Below are positions 1 to 8,937 of a DNA stretch of 41,245 nt, piece after piece (positions within the stretch are counted from its first letter, which is position 1; each line of letters begins with the position of its first letter). The notes under the pieces are model-generated. The model did no database searches, was not told the origin of the DNA, and saw only the letters and a list, made by a program, of their open reading frames with translations. The position numbers and the translations under genes were made by a program. The stretch comes from Tychonema sp. LEGE 07203 (GTDB lineage: Bacteria > Cyanobacteriota > Cyanobacteriia > Cyanobacteriales > Microcoleaceae): assembly GCF_015207285.1 (NCBI RefSeq), contig NZ_JADEXD010000045.1, forward strand, positions 1 to 41,245, written 5' to 3'.

Positions 1-1
1 C

Positions 2-778
2 ACCGCAACCGAGTCTGAGACGGAAAATAACGACGATCGAGAAAATAACTCTTCAGAAGAAGAGCAACCAGCCCCCAAAGAGGAAATTCAAGTTGAATCG
101 GCTGCACCCGCAACAGTCATCGCCCCTGCAAAATCCTTTCCTGGGTTCGGTTTTCCCAAGAAGCCGAAAAAACCCAGCAAGGAAGAAGAAGCTGCAATAG
201 CAGTCCAACAGCGAGAAGAGTCTCTGCGGGAGTTGGGTAGAGAATTGCGCCAAGGGCGGCAAATTCGATCGCTATCCCTCCAGCAACTTCACAGTCAAAC
301 TCTCGTGCCGCTGCACCACATTGAGTCGATCGAAAATGGGGAAATCGAGAAACTGCCCCAGGATATTTACGTTAGAGGTTTTATCCGCAGGCTGGGCGAC
401 GCCTTGGGACTCGACGGCACAGCTATGGCGAATGCTTTGCCCAAACCCGCTCCGAGTCCCATAATGACTAACACGTATTTGTCTGTTTCCGACTCGGATT
501 CAGCCGACGGCTTTCAAATGCGTCCGGTGCATTTGTACCTCGGCTACACCGCTTTGATGGCAGGGGCGATCGGGGGTGTGGGTTGGCTGTCGCAGCAACC
601 AGTGATACCCGGAGCCAATGCAGTACCCGAACCGCAGGTGACACCGCCCGCCTCAGTTGCACCGGCTCAGAAGAGTCAAGAAAAAACACCTCGACCACCG
701 GGTTTGAAGATGTCTAACAGTCACGGGGGTTTGATTGTGGGGGCTGATATGGCGCCGCCGGAGGTGATTTTTGGCTAG
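2..778 (+). CDS. RodZ-like helix-turn-helix membrane protein (5' end missing)
   Basis: The frame is open from the left edge, so the true start lies outside the window; 258 residues are visible. An acidic, Pro/Lys-rich low-complexity stretch (about residues 1-70) leads into a Cro/C1-type helix-turn-helix with the signature of RodZ N-termini: LGRELRQGRQIRSLSLQQL, then an IESIENGEIEKLP stretch and YVRGFIRRLGDALGLDG. A hydrophobic segment follows (YLGYTALMAGAIGGVGWL), then a Pro-rich tail. RodZ proteins link the MreB cytoskeleton to the membrane, and an mreBCD cluster lies 14 kb downstream. A TTG at 233 could be taken as the start, but acidic coding sequence continues upstream in the same frame, and starting there would cut just before the HTH. 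The long acidic extension before the HTH is unusual for classical RodZ, so it may be a cyanobacterial HTH-TM relative rather than a strict orthologue. Confidence 0.8.
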   Translation, partial: TATESETENNDDRENNSSEEEQPAPKEEIQVESAAPATVIAPAKSFPGFGFPKKPKKPSKEEEAAIAVQQREESLRELGRELRQGRQIRSLSLQQLHSQTLVPLHHIESIENGEIEKLPQDIYVRGFIRRLGDALGLDGTAMANALPKPAPSPIMTNTYLSVSDSDSADGFQMRPVHLYLGYTALMAGAIGGVGWLSQQPVIPGANAVPEPQVTPPASVAPAQKSQEKTPRPPGLKMSNSHGGLIVGADMAPPEVIFG

Positions 779-782
779 AGTG

Positions 783-806
783 TGTCGGGCGACCGATCGC
801 CCGACA
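783..806 (+). terminator. Stem-loop after the RodZ-like gene
   Basis: A perfect 10-bp inverted repeat (TGTCGGGCGA / TCGCCCGACA) with a 4-nt loop starts five bases after the stop codon. No U-tract follows, as is common in cyanobacteria. It is placed as expected for a transcription end, but could also be a HIP1-like palindrome. Confidence 0.5.
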
Positions 807-1275
807 GCATTCTTGGCCGGGCCTGAGTCCTGCAGGATTTAAGAATATTCGATTTGAGATTGTAGACTTGGAATTGACCGATCGCACTCTCCGTTAGGAA
901 CCCGGATTTACAGTTATTTTTTTTCCCCCGAACAAGTGTCTGAAACTCGGTTTGAGAGTTTACCGACAGAGGGATATTTGCTTGAATACACCAATCGCCG
1001 AAAAAGTATCTGTATTTTGCAGTTGAGGGATCTCGCCCCGCAGGGACTACAAACAACTTTTTATGATGTGGCAGATGCTGCAGTCGTCGAAAGCGCGATC
1101 GCGGTTGAAATTTTAGTTCAATCCCGGCTTTCATCTATCTGTGGAGTGAAATCGAAAAACTTCAATCCGAAAATCGCCCGGCTTTGCACCCAAAGTCGAT
1201 TTTCAACTGCATCAGGAAACTCAATATCTGCGATAAACTATCTATTTGACCAGTCATTTCGAGGTTTCCGAGAAA
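807..1275. other. Gene-free leader region of speA
   Basis: No convincing coding region is present. An open frame crosses it on the plus strand but runs out of frame into speA and has no family-like sequence. One GCGATCGC octamer sits at about 1096. The speA promoter should be here, but no strong sigma-70 hexamer pair was recognised. Confidence 0.5.
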
Positions 1276-3282
1276 ATGAGTTCCCCAGCCACCGCTGCTT
1301 CCTCCGATACCGAGTCGCTATCGACTCAGCCACCAACAGTCACGAGTTTGGCTCCTTCACACAGCGCTTTGGTAGCTGATGCAGTTACCCAAAAATCTTG
1401 GACAATCGAAGATAGCGAGAAACTGTACCGCATTCAAGGCTGGGGCGAACCCTATTTTTCGATCAATGCCGCCGGTCACGTTACAGTGTCTCCCAAGGGC
1501 GATCGCGGCGGTTCCCTCGACTTGTACGAACTGGTAGAATCGCTCAAACAGCGCAATTTGGCTTTGCCCCTGCTGATTCGATTTTCCGATATTTTGGAAG
1601 ATCGGATCGATCGCTTAAATTCCTGTTTTGCCAGAGCAATCGCTCGCTACAGTTACAAAAATGTCTATCGCGGTGTCTTTCCAGTCAAATGCAACCAGCA
1701 CCGACAGTTAATTCAAGATTTGGTGCGTTTCGGTCAACCCCATCACTTCGGACTCGAAGCCGGCTCAAAACCAGAATTAATGATCGCTTTGGCGACTTTG
1801 AAAACCCCTGGCGCTTTGTTGATTTGCAACGGTTACAAAGACCGCGAATACATAGAAACTGCAATTTTGGCGCAGCGGCTAGGGCAAACTTCCGTGATTG
1901 TGCTCGAGCAAATTGAGGAAGTAGAACTCGCAATTGCCGCCAGCATTGCATTAAAAATTAAACCTGTTTTGGGAGTGCGAGCCAAACTCACTACCAAAGG
2001 CGTTGGCCGCTGGGGAGGTTCCACGGGCGATCGGGCAAAATTTGGCTTGACAATTCCAGAAATTATCCGCGCCGTCGGCGAACTAGAAAAAGCAGGAATG
2101 CTCGACTGTTTGCAGTTGCTGCACTTCCACATCGGCTCTCAAATTTCCTCCATTAGCGTCATCAAAGATGCCATTCGAGAAGCCAGCCACATTTATGTAG
2201 AATTAGCTAAATTGGGAGCTAATATGAACTACTTGGACGTAGGCGGCGGGCTCGGCGTTGACTACGACGGCTCTAAAACAAATTTCCACACTTCCAAAAA
2301 CTACAATATGCAAAACTACGCAAACGACGTAGTAGCGGGAGTGAAAGATGCCTGCGACGAGCGGAAAATTCCTGTACCGATTATCATCAGCGAAAGCGGA
2401 CGGGCGATCGCATCTCACCAATCAGTTTTAGTTTTTGACGTGCTCGGTACTAGCGATGTCCCCAGAGAAGTACCAGAACCAGTAGACGAAAACGCGCATC
2501 TTATTCCGCGCAATCTCTACGAAATTTACCAATCAATCACACCCGAAAATTACCAAGAAGTCTATCACGATGCAATCCAATTCAAGGAAGAAGCAGTCAG
2601 TTTATTTAACTTAGGCTATTTGGGAATTGCGGAACGGGCAAAAACCGAACAGTTGTACTGGGCTTGCTGCGATAAAATACAGGCGATCGCGCGGCAAAAA
2701 GAATACGTCTCGGACGATTTGGAAGACCTAGAAAAAGTGATGGCATCCATTTATTACATCAACCTCTCTGTTTTCCAGTCAGTACCAGACAGTTGGGCAA
2801 TCAATCAATTGTTCCCAATTATGCCCCTTAACCGACTCGACGAAGAACCTACTGCGCGGGGTGTTTTAGCCGATATAACCTGCGACAGCGACGGCAAAAT
2901 CGACCAATTTATCGATTTGCGAGATGTCAAGTCGGTTTTGGAACTGCATACTCTCAAGCCGGGAGAACCTTACTATTTAGCGCTATTTTTGGGAGGTGCT
3001 TATCAAGAAATTATGGGCAACCTTCACAACTTATTCGGCGATGTAAATACAGTTCACATTCAGCTAACACCTTCTGGCTATCATATCGAACACGTTGTGA
3101 AAGGAGACACTATGAAACAAGTCCTCAGCTACGTACAGTACGACTCAGAAAGTTTGGTAGAAAGCATCCGCCGTCAGACAGAAGCAGCTTTGCAGCAAAA
3201 TAAAATCACTCTTTCTGAAGCGCAACTTTTGCTGCAAAATTACGAACGGAGTCTCGGCAAATATACTTATCTTCAGTCTTAG
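1276..3282 (+). CDS. speA: Biosynthetic arginine decarboxylase
   Basis: PLP-dependent decarboxylase converting arginine to agmatine, the first step of the plant/bacterial polyamine route. The alanine-racemase-like barrel carries the PLP lysine motif FPVKCNQHRQ, HFHIGSQIS, the glycine loop GGGLGVDYDG for the PLP phosphate and ESGRAIASHQ. The C-terminal part has the active-site cysteine in ADITCDSDGKID. At 668 residues it fits the SpeA family (about 630-670). I chose ATG 1276 because a GAGG Shine-Dalgarno-like sequence lies about 10 nt upstream; a TTG at 1246 would add ten residues and has no good site. The gene is monocistronic and convergent with the next gene across a repeat array. Family identity is clear. 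Confidence 0.95.
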   Translation: MSSPATAASSDTESLSTQPPTVTSLAPSHSALVADAVTQKSWTIEDSEKLYRIQGWGEPYFSINAAGHVTVSPKGDRGGSLDLYELVESLKQRNLALPLLIRFSDILEDRIDRLNSCFARAIARYSYKNVYRGVFPVKCNQHRQLIQDLVRFGQPHHFGLEAGSKPELMIALATLKTPGALLICNGYKDREYIETAILAQRLGQTSVIVLEQIEEVELAIAASIALKIKPVLGVRAKLTTKGVGRWGGSTGDRAKFGLTIPEIIRAVGELEKAGMLDCLQLLHFHIGSQISSISVIKDAIREASHIYVELAKLGANMNYLDVGGGLGVDYDGSKTNFHTSKNYNMQNYANDVVAGVKDACDERKIPVPIIISESGRAIASHQSVLVFDVLGTSDVPREVPEPVDENAHLIPRNLYEIYQSITPENYQEVYHDAIQFKEEAVSLFNLGYLGIAERAKTEQLYWACCDKIQAIARQKEYVSDDLEDLEKVMASIYYINLSVFQSVPDSWAINQLFPIMPLNRLDEEPTARGVLADITCDSDGKIDQFIDLRDVKSVLELHTLKPGEPYYLALFLGGAYQEIMGNLHNLFGDVNTVHIQLTPSGYHIEHVVKGDTMKQVLSYVQYDSESLVESIRRQTEAALQQNKITLSEAQLLLQNYERSLGKYTYLQS

Positions 3283-3478
3283 TTAGTCATTAGTTATTAG
3301 TTAGTTGTTATTGGTTCTTAGTTAGTTGTTATTGGTTCTTAGTTAGTTGTTATTTCTTGGTAGCTATTGGTTATTGGTTATTTGTGGATGCTAATAACCA
3401 ATAACCAATAACTAATAACTAATAACTAATAACCCATAACCCATAACCCATAACCCATAACCCATAACTAATAACTAA
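3283..3478. repeat. Heptamer tandem-repeat array between convergent genes
   Basis: Runs of 7-bp units fill the whole junction. The left half uses TTAGTTA / TTATTGG-type units and the right half their complements (AACCAAT, AACTAAT, AACCCAT). The halves can pair, so a transcript from either side could fold into a long AU-rich hairpin. This is the class known in cyanobacteria as short tandemly repeated repetitive (STRR) sequences. Confidence 0.85.
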
Positions 3479-4642
3479 TTATTCAGCATTGCCGAGAATT
3501 TGTGCGATCGCCAGCCGCTCTTCTTCGTGTTGAGTCGGTAAAACTTGGCGAGCGTCAGTAATCAGCCAATCGAGCGCCGCTTCTTGCAAATCGATCGCCG
3601 CCCCGGTTTTGTCAACGCAATAGCGCCCGAACACCAGTTTGTCAACCAACCGCACCTCCGGGCCCAAACGGGAATACTCAAAAATCACGCTGTTTTCCAC
3701 AGTCGCCCCCCTGCAAACCCAACAATTCGGGCCGATCATTGTCGGGCCGACAATTTTTGCTCCATCTTCAACCATCGTCATCCCGCCAATGTAAACAGGC
3801 CCGGTAATATCAACCTTATCCCAGTTCACAGCTACATTCAAACCAGCATAAACGCCGGGGCGCACTTCAATTCCCGGAATTGAAACATTTTGAATTTCTC
3901 CCAACAGCACGCTTTGAATTGCCCGCCAATAGTCAGGAACTTTGCCGATATCTACCCACTGAAAGTCCATGCTAATTCCGTAAAACGGCGCTCCGGCTTC
4001 TACTAGCTTGGGGAATAACTCCGAACCGATATCGTACTCCTGGCCCGAAGGGATGTAATTGAATATTTCCGGTTCAAAAATATAAATCCCAGTGTTAATG
4101 TCGGTACTCAGAGCTTCTTCTACAGAAGGTTTTTCTTGGAAATCTTTAATTCTGCCAGAATCGTCTGTTACCACGACTCCGTAACTGGGAACCTGATCGC
4201 GGGGAACAGATTTCATCACAATAGTAGCGATCGCCCCTTTTTCCCGGTGCCACTTCACAGCAGCAGTCAAGTCCAAGTCAATCAAAGCGTCGCCGCACAG
4301 CACCACAAAAGTATCGTCAAAAAACGGCGAAAAGTCCTGAATCCGCTTCATGCCGCCAGCCGAACCGATGGCTTCTCCAATCATTTTTCCGTCTTCAATC
4401 CGCCCTTCAAAAGAATAGGCAATTTGCACCCCAAACTTTTGACCGTCGCGGAAGTAATTTTCGATCACGTCGGCCAAGTGAGAAACATTGACCATAATCT
4501 GGTCAAATCCGTGCTGGCGGAGCAATTCAACCAAAAACTCCATCACTGGCTTTTGCAGGATGGGAATCATCGGTTTGGGTGTCGTGTGAGTAATGGGACG
4601 GACGCGAGTGCCTTTACCGGCGGCCAGAATCATCGCTTTCAT
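3479..4642 (-). CDS. Sugar-phosphate nucleotidyltransferase with left-handed beta-helix tail
   Basis: Makes an NDP-sugar from NTP and sugar-1-phosphate; most similar in style to cyanobacterial mannose-1-phosphate guanylyltransferase or glucose-1-phosphate thymidylyl/uridylyltransferase proteins. Evidence is the N-terminal signature AAGKGTRVRPITHTTPKPM followed by PILQKP, the metal/sugar motif CGDALIDLD and VDIGKVPDYWRA. The C-terminal third has hexapeptide-type turns (GPTMIGPNCWVCRGATVENS) typical of a trimerising beta-helix. At 387 residues it lacks the phosphomannomutase domain of the long cyanobacterial versions. ATG 4642 is preferred because GAGG lies nine bases upstream; an in-frame start at 4678 has no support. 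The exact sugar and base cannot be read from sequence. Confidence 0.88.
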   Translation of the reverse strand: MKAMILAAGKGTRVRPITHTTPKPMIPILQKPVMEFLVELLRQHGFDQIMVNVSHLADVIENYFRDGQKFGVQIAYSFEGRIEDGKMIGEAIGSAGGMKRIQDFSPFFDDTFVVLCGDALIDLDLTAAVKWHREKGAIATIVMKSVPRDQVPSYGVVVTDDSGRIKDFQEKPSVEEALSTDINTGIYIFEPEIFNYIPSGQEYDIGSELFPKLVEAGAPFYGISMDFQWVDIGKVPDYWRAIQSVLLGEIQNVSIPGIEVRPGVYAGLNVAVNWDKVDITGPVYIGGMTMVEDGAKIVGPTMIGPNCWVCRGATVENSVIFEYSRLGPEVRLVDKLVFGRYCVDKTGAAIDLQEAALDWLITDARQVLPTQHEEERLAIAQILGNAE

Positions 4643-4950
4643 TCTTAACTTCCTCAACCCTCTGTTAATTGATATCAACTCAACAATTAGATGCTAGCGG
4701 TGGCGATCGCACGGATCGCCACAATCCTGACTTGTTTATAGGCGACATCGTACCAGGCTATCAATCATTTATTCCCTATTTACTCGATTTAAGAAACCAG
4801 GAATCGAAAATTACCAACAACTTGGCAATCGGGCTGCCGGCATTCCGCGCTCAGCCTGAGAATGTCGGCGAGCAAGGTTCTGCCCCCAAACCTTAACCGA
4901 CGCAGGAGGAGAATTATTGGTTTCCTCAGTTGACACCATGCCGTTTAAGT
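4643..4950. other. Gap between scpA and the nucleotidyltransferase
   Basis: Both flanking genes read leftward. An open frame on the opposite strand has no recognisable family features. No hairpin or repeat family member stands out apart from one GCGATCGC at 4703. Confidence 0.45.
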
Positions 4951-5763
4951 TCACAGCGCCCGGATTTTGAGGTCTTGGTAAAACTCCTCTTGATGCAACT
5001 CTACTTTAGACTGAGCCGACAGCAACAACAGGGCCCAAAAAATACCCACGCGATCGTGATTTGGCAAGTCCACTTCCCCAGTCGGTGGCGGGGGATCGGG
5101 GTCAACAGGAGAGTGCCAATCGTGATGCTGCCAAAGTTCCAGAAGTTGTTCCAAGTCGAGCCAACCCTCAGCAATTTCAGACCCGCGTTCTGTCAGAAAC
5201 CGCTCCAATTCGCTAGCAGTTTCCACCAAATTTTCTTGGTGAGCCAGCTCAAAGATAGCCTGGGCGGCTTGCGATCGCATTTTTGAGGTTGGGCGGCGGC
5301 GCGGAGCAACAGTCTGCTCCATCGCTGCTTTCATTAGCTGCAACTGCTCTATGAGCTCGGGGAGAGTCACCGGGCGTTTTTGTGGCAGTTGAGCGACACC
5401 GCGACGGCGCAGTTGTCGCTCCAAATGCTGCGGCAAATGTCGCCCTCCCGATTGTTCTGCGTCTTCGAGAGCGGCCTCGTCGGATTCGGGATTCGCCGGC
5501 GGTTCAGAGAGAACAATACTTTCTGCTTTGAGCAACACCAGCATTGAAGCGTACAAAAACGCTTGGCCCGAGTGGGACAAATCGGAGAAATCCTTACTCG
5601 GATCGGCTTCGCAGGTGTTTGTAAGTTGGCTCAAACATCGATCGAACACTTCAATAACTTTAACGTCCCAAGGATCGATTTCTCCCCGTTCTGCCAAATC
5701 AATTAAAATTGCGATCCCCTCAGAAATCGCTTCTAAGCCATTTTTGTTTCGGGAAACAACCAT
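4951..5763 (-). CDS. scpA: Segregation and condensation protein A
   Basis: Kleisin subunit that bridges SMC heads in the bacterial condensin complex. The N-terminal helical part has the ScpA pattern (EGIAILIDLAERGEIDPWDV, then VIEVFDRCL, ASMLVLLKAESIVL). An Asp/Glu/Pro-rich linker follows, and the C-terminal winged-helix piece includes VGIFWALLLLSAQSKVELHQ and the ending LKIRAL. Length 270 is normal. The partners smc and scpB are not in the window. ATG at 5763 begins MVVSRNKNGLEA; immediately upstream is a (GATTTTA)n repeat, so any promoter must lie in or beyond it. Confidence 0.92.
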   Translation of the reverse strand: MVVSRNKNGLEAISEGIAILIDLAERGEIDPWDVKVIEVFDRCLSQLTNTCEADPSKDFSDLSHSGQAFLYASMLVLLKAESIVLSEPPANPESDEAALEDAEQSGGRHLPQHLERQLRRRGVAQLPQKRPVTLPELIEQLQLMKAAMEQTVAPRRRPTSKMRSQAAQAIFELAHQENLVETASELERFLTERGSEIAEGWLDLEQLLELWQHHDWHSPVDPDPPPPTGEVDLPNHDRVGIFWALLLLSAQSKVELHQEEFYQDLKIRAL

Positions 5764-5791
5764 TAGATTTTAGATTTTAGATTTTAGATTC
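5764..5791. repeat. Short heptamer array GATTTTA
   Basis: Three to four copies of GATTTTA directly abut the scpA start codon, so they form its 5' leader. Confidence 0.7.
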
Positions 5792-5795
5792 TTTG

Positions 5796-5912
5796 ATATC
5801 AAATCCTCTCTTCATCGGAATAGTAAATTCAGGCGTTGACTGTTAACTGTTAACTGTTGACTGTTAACTGTTAACTGTTAACATCATGTATGAGTGCAAC
5901 CGGAATTGATAT
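5796..5912. mobile_element. MITE-like element, copy A (heptamer core)
   Basis: The left end is a 36-bp sequence beginning ATATCAAATCCTCTCTTCAT. The core is CTGTTAA-type heptamers and the right end reads GCAACCGGAATTGATAT. Left and right ends form an imperfect terminal inverted repeat (ATATCAAATCC versus ATATCAATTCC). Copies B (7158-7307) and C (37725-37760, one end only) carry the same 36-bp end; A and C differ at a single base over it. No coding capacity. Confidence 0.7.
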
Positions 5913-6238
5913 GACTTCGCGAGCGAACAAGTTTTAGATTTTATACTGATACGCTGACCCAGAAAAAAGCCGATTTTTTTCTCCTAAATTTACTCGTTGC
6001 CAGGATAGGCCTGGTAATGCAAATCCAGAGGCTCTCCCTCCTTACGATCTCGCAACTTACAGGAAAGAAAACTTTAGGATGTGCTTAAGTTATTAAGTTT
6101 TCGCTCCTAAGTAAAGTTCGCAGTACATCAGTCAGCGTCCGTAACTTAAGAGCGGACGGTCGTCCGCACGCGCGATCCGTTTTTGTTATGGCAATCAACC
6201 GGACACGATATGACTCGCCCCTATCAAACATAGCCTCT
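5913..6238. other. Gene-free region of degenerate repeats
   Basis: No gene is visible. It holds a degenerate palindromic repeat (5992-6041), a GCGGACG-GT-CGTCCGC hairpin at about 6154-6169, and at 6191-6214 a sequence resembling the right end of copy A (CAATCAACCGGACACGATAT). The last suggests a decayed element end. Confidence 0.5.
5992..6041. repeat. Degenerate dispersed palindrome
   Basis: Arms GTTGCCAGG / CCTGGTAATG are followed by CCAGAGGCTCTCCCTCC. From memory this is a decayed member of a palindrome family common in cyanobacterial genomes (arms of the type CCAGGCTnAGCCTGG and GAGGCAGAGCCTC). No other copy is in this window. Confidence 0.5.
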
Positions 6239-7063
6239 TTAGGTTTGGCCGAGCTTTTGCGGTTTCTTGCCGATTCCGAGTCCTGGCAATATTTGATATT
6301 TCAAAGCAACGCCCGCCGCCACAAATAAGGCAATAATTAACGCCCCAATTCCTACGGGACTCGGAATCCAGAATGTCGCCTCCAAATAGTTAACTTCACC
6401 GGGTTTCAGCTTCCAAACTAACTGCTTTCCTTCGCGATAGCTTTCGGGAACGAGCGCACCGGCTACAGTTTCAATACTTTCGGCACCCCAAGGCGTGTTC
6501 AATCTAAAGTCTAGCTCCAAAAGTTCTCCCGGACTCAGCAGCAAACTGCCGTTTGAGGAAAGCAGAGAAAGAGAGCGCAAATCCAATTCCAAACTCAACC
6601 GATTTCGCAGCACCAATAACAAGTTATTTTGGTTGATATTCAGGTGAGCTTCAAACTTCGGTAAATCGGTTTCTAGCGGAGTTGCGACCCGATATTTTGC
6701 GGTTGGCGCGGTCGGATTGTAGAATTTGTTGAACTTGTTTTGTAACTCGGATCCATTATTGAAAGGAATAGTCACCATAACTTCTGTCTCGGAAAGCCGT
6801 TTAGTTTTTCCGTTCAGCAACCTCACCCGCTGTTCTACGCTTTTCAACCATTTTTCAACAGTTTCGCTGCTGAAGCTGGTCAACCTTTCCCCCAGTTTAA
6901 TGTGCTGCACGATTTTGCCGTGAGTTTGACTGTCAAAATTGACTCCGACATCGTACTTAACGCAGCCAGTGACTAGAGTTAAAAGGCACAAAACAAAAGG
7001 CAAAAGAAACAAAAAGTGCTTGTTCTTTTTCCCGGTTCCAGCCTTGAGATTTTGCTCTTTCAT
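6239..7063 (-). CDS. DUF3153 family predicted lipoprotein
   Basis: Function unknown; conserved in cyanobacteria. The N-terminus has basic residues, a hydrophobic run and a lipobox (LTLVTGC, Cys 34), followed by VKYDVGVNFDSQTHGKIVQH, a pattern I associate with DUF3153. A second hydrophobic segment near the C-terminus (GIGALIIALFVAAGVALKY, about residues 236-256) and a basic tail suggest a protein anchored by lipid and membrane helix, with a beta-rich extracytoplasmic middle. ATG 7063 is preferred, with AAGG five bases upstream; extending to 7147 would put 28 odd residues before the signal sequence. A copy of the heptamer MITE lies just upstream, in the promoter region. Confidence 0.8.
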   Translation of the reverse strand: MKEQNLKAGTGKKNKHFLFLLPFVLCLLTLVTGCVKYDVGVNFDSQTHGKIVQHIKLGERLTSFSSETVEKWLKSVEQRVRLLNGKTKRLSETEVMVTIPFNNGSELQNKFNKFYNPTAPTAKYRVATPLETDLPKFEAHLNINQNNLLLVLRNRLSLELDLRSLSLLSSNGSLLLSPGELLELDFRLNTPWGAESIETVAGALVPESYREGKQLVWKLKPGEVNYLEATFWIPSPVGIGALIIALFVAAGVALKYQILPGLGIGKKPQKLGQT

Positions 7064-7157
7064 GATACCTTTTTCCCTATTTTTTCCTATTTGGATGAAT
7101 TGGCAAAGCGATAATTTGCCGACACAGTTTATGTTTTTTTCTGACAACTCTCGACTT

Positions 7158-7307
7158 ATATCAAATCCTTTCTCGGTCGGAATAGTAAATTCAGGCGTTA
7201 ACTGTTAGCTGTTAACTGTTAACTGTTGACTGTTAACTGTTAACTGTTAGCTGTTAACTGTTGACTGTTGACTGTTAACATTATTCCGATGCAACGGGAA
7301 ACGATAT
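7158..7307. mobile_element. MITE-like element, copy B (heptamer core)
   Basis: Same left end as copy A (ATATCAAATCCTTTCTCGG, ending GTAAATTCA), a longer core of TGTTAAC/TGTTGAC/TGTTAGC heptamers, and right end GATGCAACGGGAAACGATAT. Reverse-complementing the right end gives ATATCGTTTCCCGTTGCATC then GGAATAAT, matching the left end (ATATC...TCGGAATAGT) as a roughly 29-bp imperfect inverted repeat. Confidence 0.72.
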
Positions 7308-7322
7308 TACGCACTGCGGAAT

Positions 7323-7387
7323 AAAAACCCGGTTTCTTAACAGTATTGGCGATTTCACCGATGGTTTTTGGCAGAAACCGGGTTTTT
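7323..7387. repeat. 64-bp palindromic repeat, copy 1
   Basis: Bounded by AAAAACCCGGTTTCT and its exact complement AGAAACCGGGTTTTT (15-bp perfect inverted repeat). It is inverted relative to the naming of copies 2-4 at 8802, 9623 and 10896. It lies about 50 bp downstream of the tldE-like stop codon. Confidence 0.8.
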
Positions 7388-7441
7388 GGGGCCAAGCGTC
7401 ATAACAATTTTATGGCAAAAGTTTTTCTAGGAGCACTCAAC

Positions 7442-8746
7442 TTATTGCCTCGAAGCTACACCCAAGTTTTGAAACAGGATACTCGGCAAATATGCCGCAC
7501 CGCCTACCCATTCGGCTTCGCTGCTCAAATCTGCCAAATTTTTAAAGGCTTCAAAAATGCTGCCTGCGACCATTGTATTCTTGACGCGACCGACAATTTT
7601 GCCTTTTTCTACTTTATAGCCTAAGTCTAAATTGACTGAAAATTCTCCTGCTAATTGATTGGATTGACCGGCACCTAAAACTTGCTCTACTATTAGACCT
7701 TCGTCCATGCTAGCAATCAAGTCTTGGGTGCTGGTGTTTCCTGGGGAAATGCAGAAGTTAGTTAAATCTGGGCCGGGGCGAGACAATCCGCCGCGAAAAC
7801 CGTTGCCGGTAGATTCTACACCGGCGCGAGCGGCCCACCTGCGATCCCAGTAAAATCCGGTGACGGTGCCTTTGTTTATTAGGGTTTTGCGGGTGGTGGG
7901 TGTACCTTCGTCGTCGAAGGGACAGGCGGAAGGGCCTAAAGTGGGGTCTTCAAAAAAGGTGAAGCGTTCGTCAAATAAGGTTTCGCCGATTTTGTCGGCT
8001 AGGGGAGAGGCTTTTTGGACGACTGTTTGTCCTGAAAGGATGGTATCAAATAGGTTGCCGAGTGTGCTGGCGGCGGCTCTGGGGGTGAACAATACTGGGT
8101 AGGAACCGCTGGCGATGGTGGCTGGATGTTCGGCGAGGCGGTATTTTTCGAGGAGTGATTGGAGGATGCTGTTGGTGTCGATCGCCCGATCGCGCGCGAC
8201 ATCGTAACTGTATGCTTGCATAAAGTCTTCTCCTTTGACCAAATTTCCGGCGATCGTCCCGCTGACTATTTGGCTGCTTCTTTCGGCATACACATCTCGC
8301 GTCGTGGCAATTTTGACGCGGCCGCTGCGGACGTGAAAGCCTACATCTACCATAATATCGGGATTGTAGGCGTGAACTTGCTCGATCAGGTTTTTGCCGT
8401 TTTCGACTAATTCGGCTGTTGTGGGCGGAGTGTAGGTGGTTTCCGGGCCTTTTAGGTGGAAGTTGGAGGCGAGTTCAAATTCTGCGGGGTCGCCGATTTC
8501 GGCAGTTTGAATGGCTGCATCGACTAAATCGTCTATCCGCGTTAAGTCTGTGGAACTAGCAAAGCCGATTTTGCCGTTGTAAATCAGCCGGAGTGCTACG
8601 CCTTGCAGTGCTTTGGTTTGCAGGGATTTGAGGCGATTGTTTTCAAATTCGATCGGCGTGTCTTGACTCGACAGGTAGTATACTTCAGCGGCCGAGGCTC
8701 GCTGACTTGCCAATTTCAATATCTGTTCTATGGTGGAATCGCTCAC
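7442..8746 (-). CDS. TldE/PmbA-like metallopeptidase partner subunit
   Basis: TldD/TldE form a heterodimeric protease that matures peptides such as microcins and degrades unfolded peptides; TldE is the subunit without the zinc site. Family features are FENNRLKSLQTKALQGVALR, SSTDLTRIDDLVDAAI, GSYPVLFTPRAAASTLGNL, DEGTPTTRKTLINKGTVTGF, STGNGFRG and a C-terminal GEFSVNLDLGYKVEKGKIVG. No HExxH motif is present, which points to TldE/PmbA rather than TldD; no tldD is in the window. I chose GTG 8746 (434 residues) because AAAGG lies eight bases upstream and the protein then starts at the family-like VSDSTIEQILKLA. A longer frame to 8851 runs into a dispersed repeat. The leader and first codons are duplicated at 9720-9780. 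Confidence 0.88.
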   Translation of the reverse strand: MSDSTIEQILKLASQRASAAEVYYLSSQDTPIEFENNRLKSLQTKALQGVALRLIYNGKIGFASSTDLTRIDDLVDAAIQTAEIGDPAEFELASNFHLKGPETTYTPPTTAELVENGKNLIEQVHAYNPDIMVDVGFHVRSGRVKIATTRDVYAERSSQIVSGTIAGNLVKGEDFMQAYSYDVARDRAIDTNSILQSLLEKYRLAEHPATIASGSYPVLFTPRAAASTLGNLFDTILSGQTVVQKASPLADKIGETLFDERFTFFEDPTLGPSACPFDDEGTPTTRKTLINKGTVTGFYWDRRWAARAGVESTGNGFRGGLSRPGPDLTNFCISPGNTSTQDLIASMDEGLIVEQVLGAGQSNQLAGEFSVNLDLGYKVEKGKIVGRVKNTMVAGSIFEAFKNLADLSSEAEWVGGAAYLPSILFQNLGVASRQ

Positions 8747-8801
8747 AATAATCGCCTTTGAGGTTGGTCTTTGTTTTATTTTAGCGATTTTGGGTGTGGC
8801 C

Positions 8802-8865
8802 AGAAACCGGGTTTTTTCCCAAAATATCGATACACCACCGAAAAGCTGCAAAAAACCCGGTTTCT
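8802..8865. repeat. 64-bp palindromic repeat, copy 2
   Basis: AGAAACCGGGTTTTT at the left and AAAAACCCGGTTTCT at the right. The interior (TCGATACACCACCGAAAAGCTGC) closely resembles copy 3 at 9623-9685. It forms the left border of the DUF433/DUF5615 cassette. Confidence 0.85.
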
Positions 8866-8937
8866 TCGGTTGTTTCTTCGGCTGTACGGTAGAGGGCGAT
8901 CGATATAATTAAATTAGATCCATAAACGAGGTAAACT

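Noticed and set aside
936-1379. 147-codon plus-strand frame ahead of speA
   Set aside because: Overlaps the start of speA in another frame, has no family-like sequence and no ribosome site.
4669-4896. 75-codon plus-strand frame between two minus-strand genes
   Set aside because: Composition is not protein-like and no homology is recognised.
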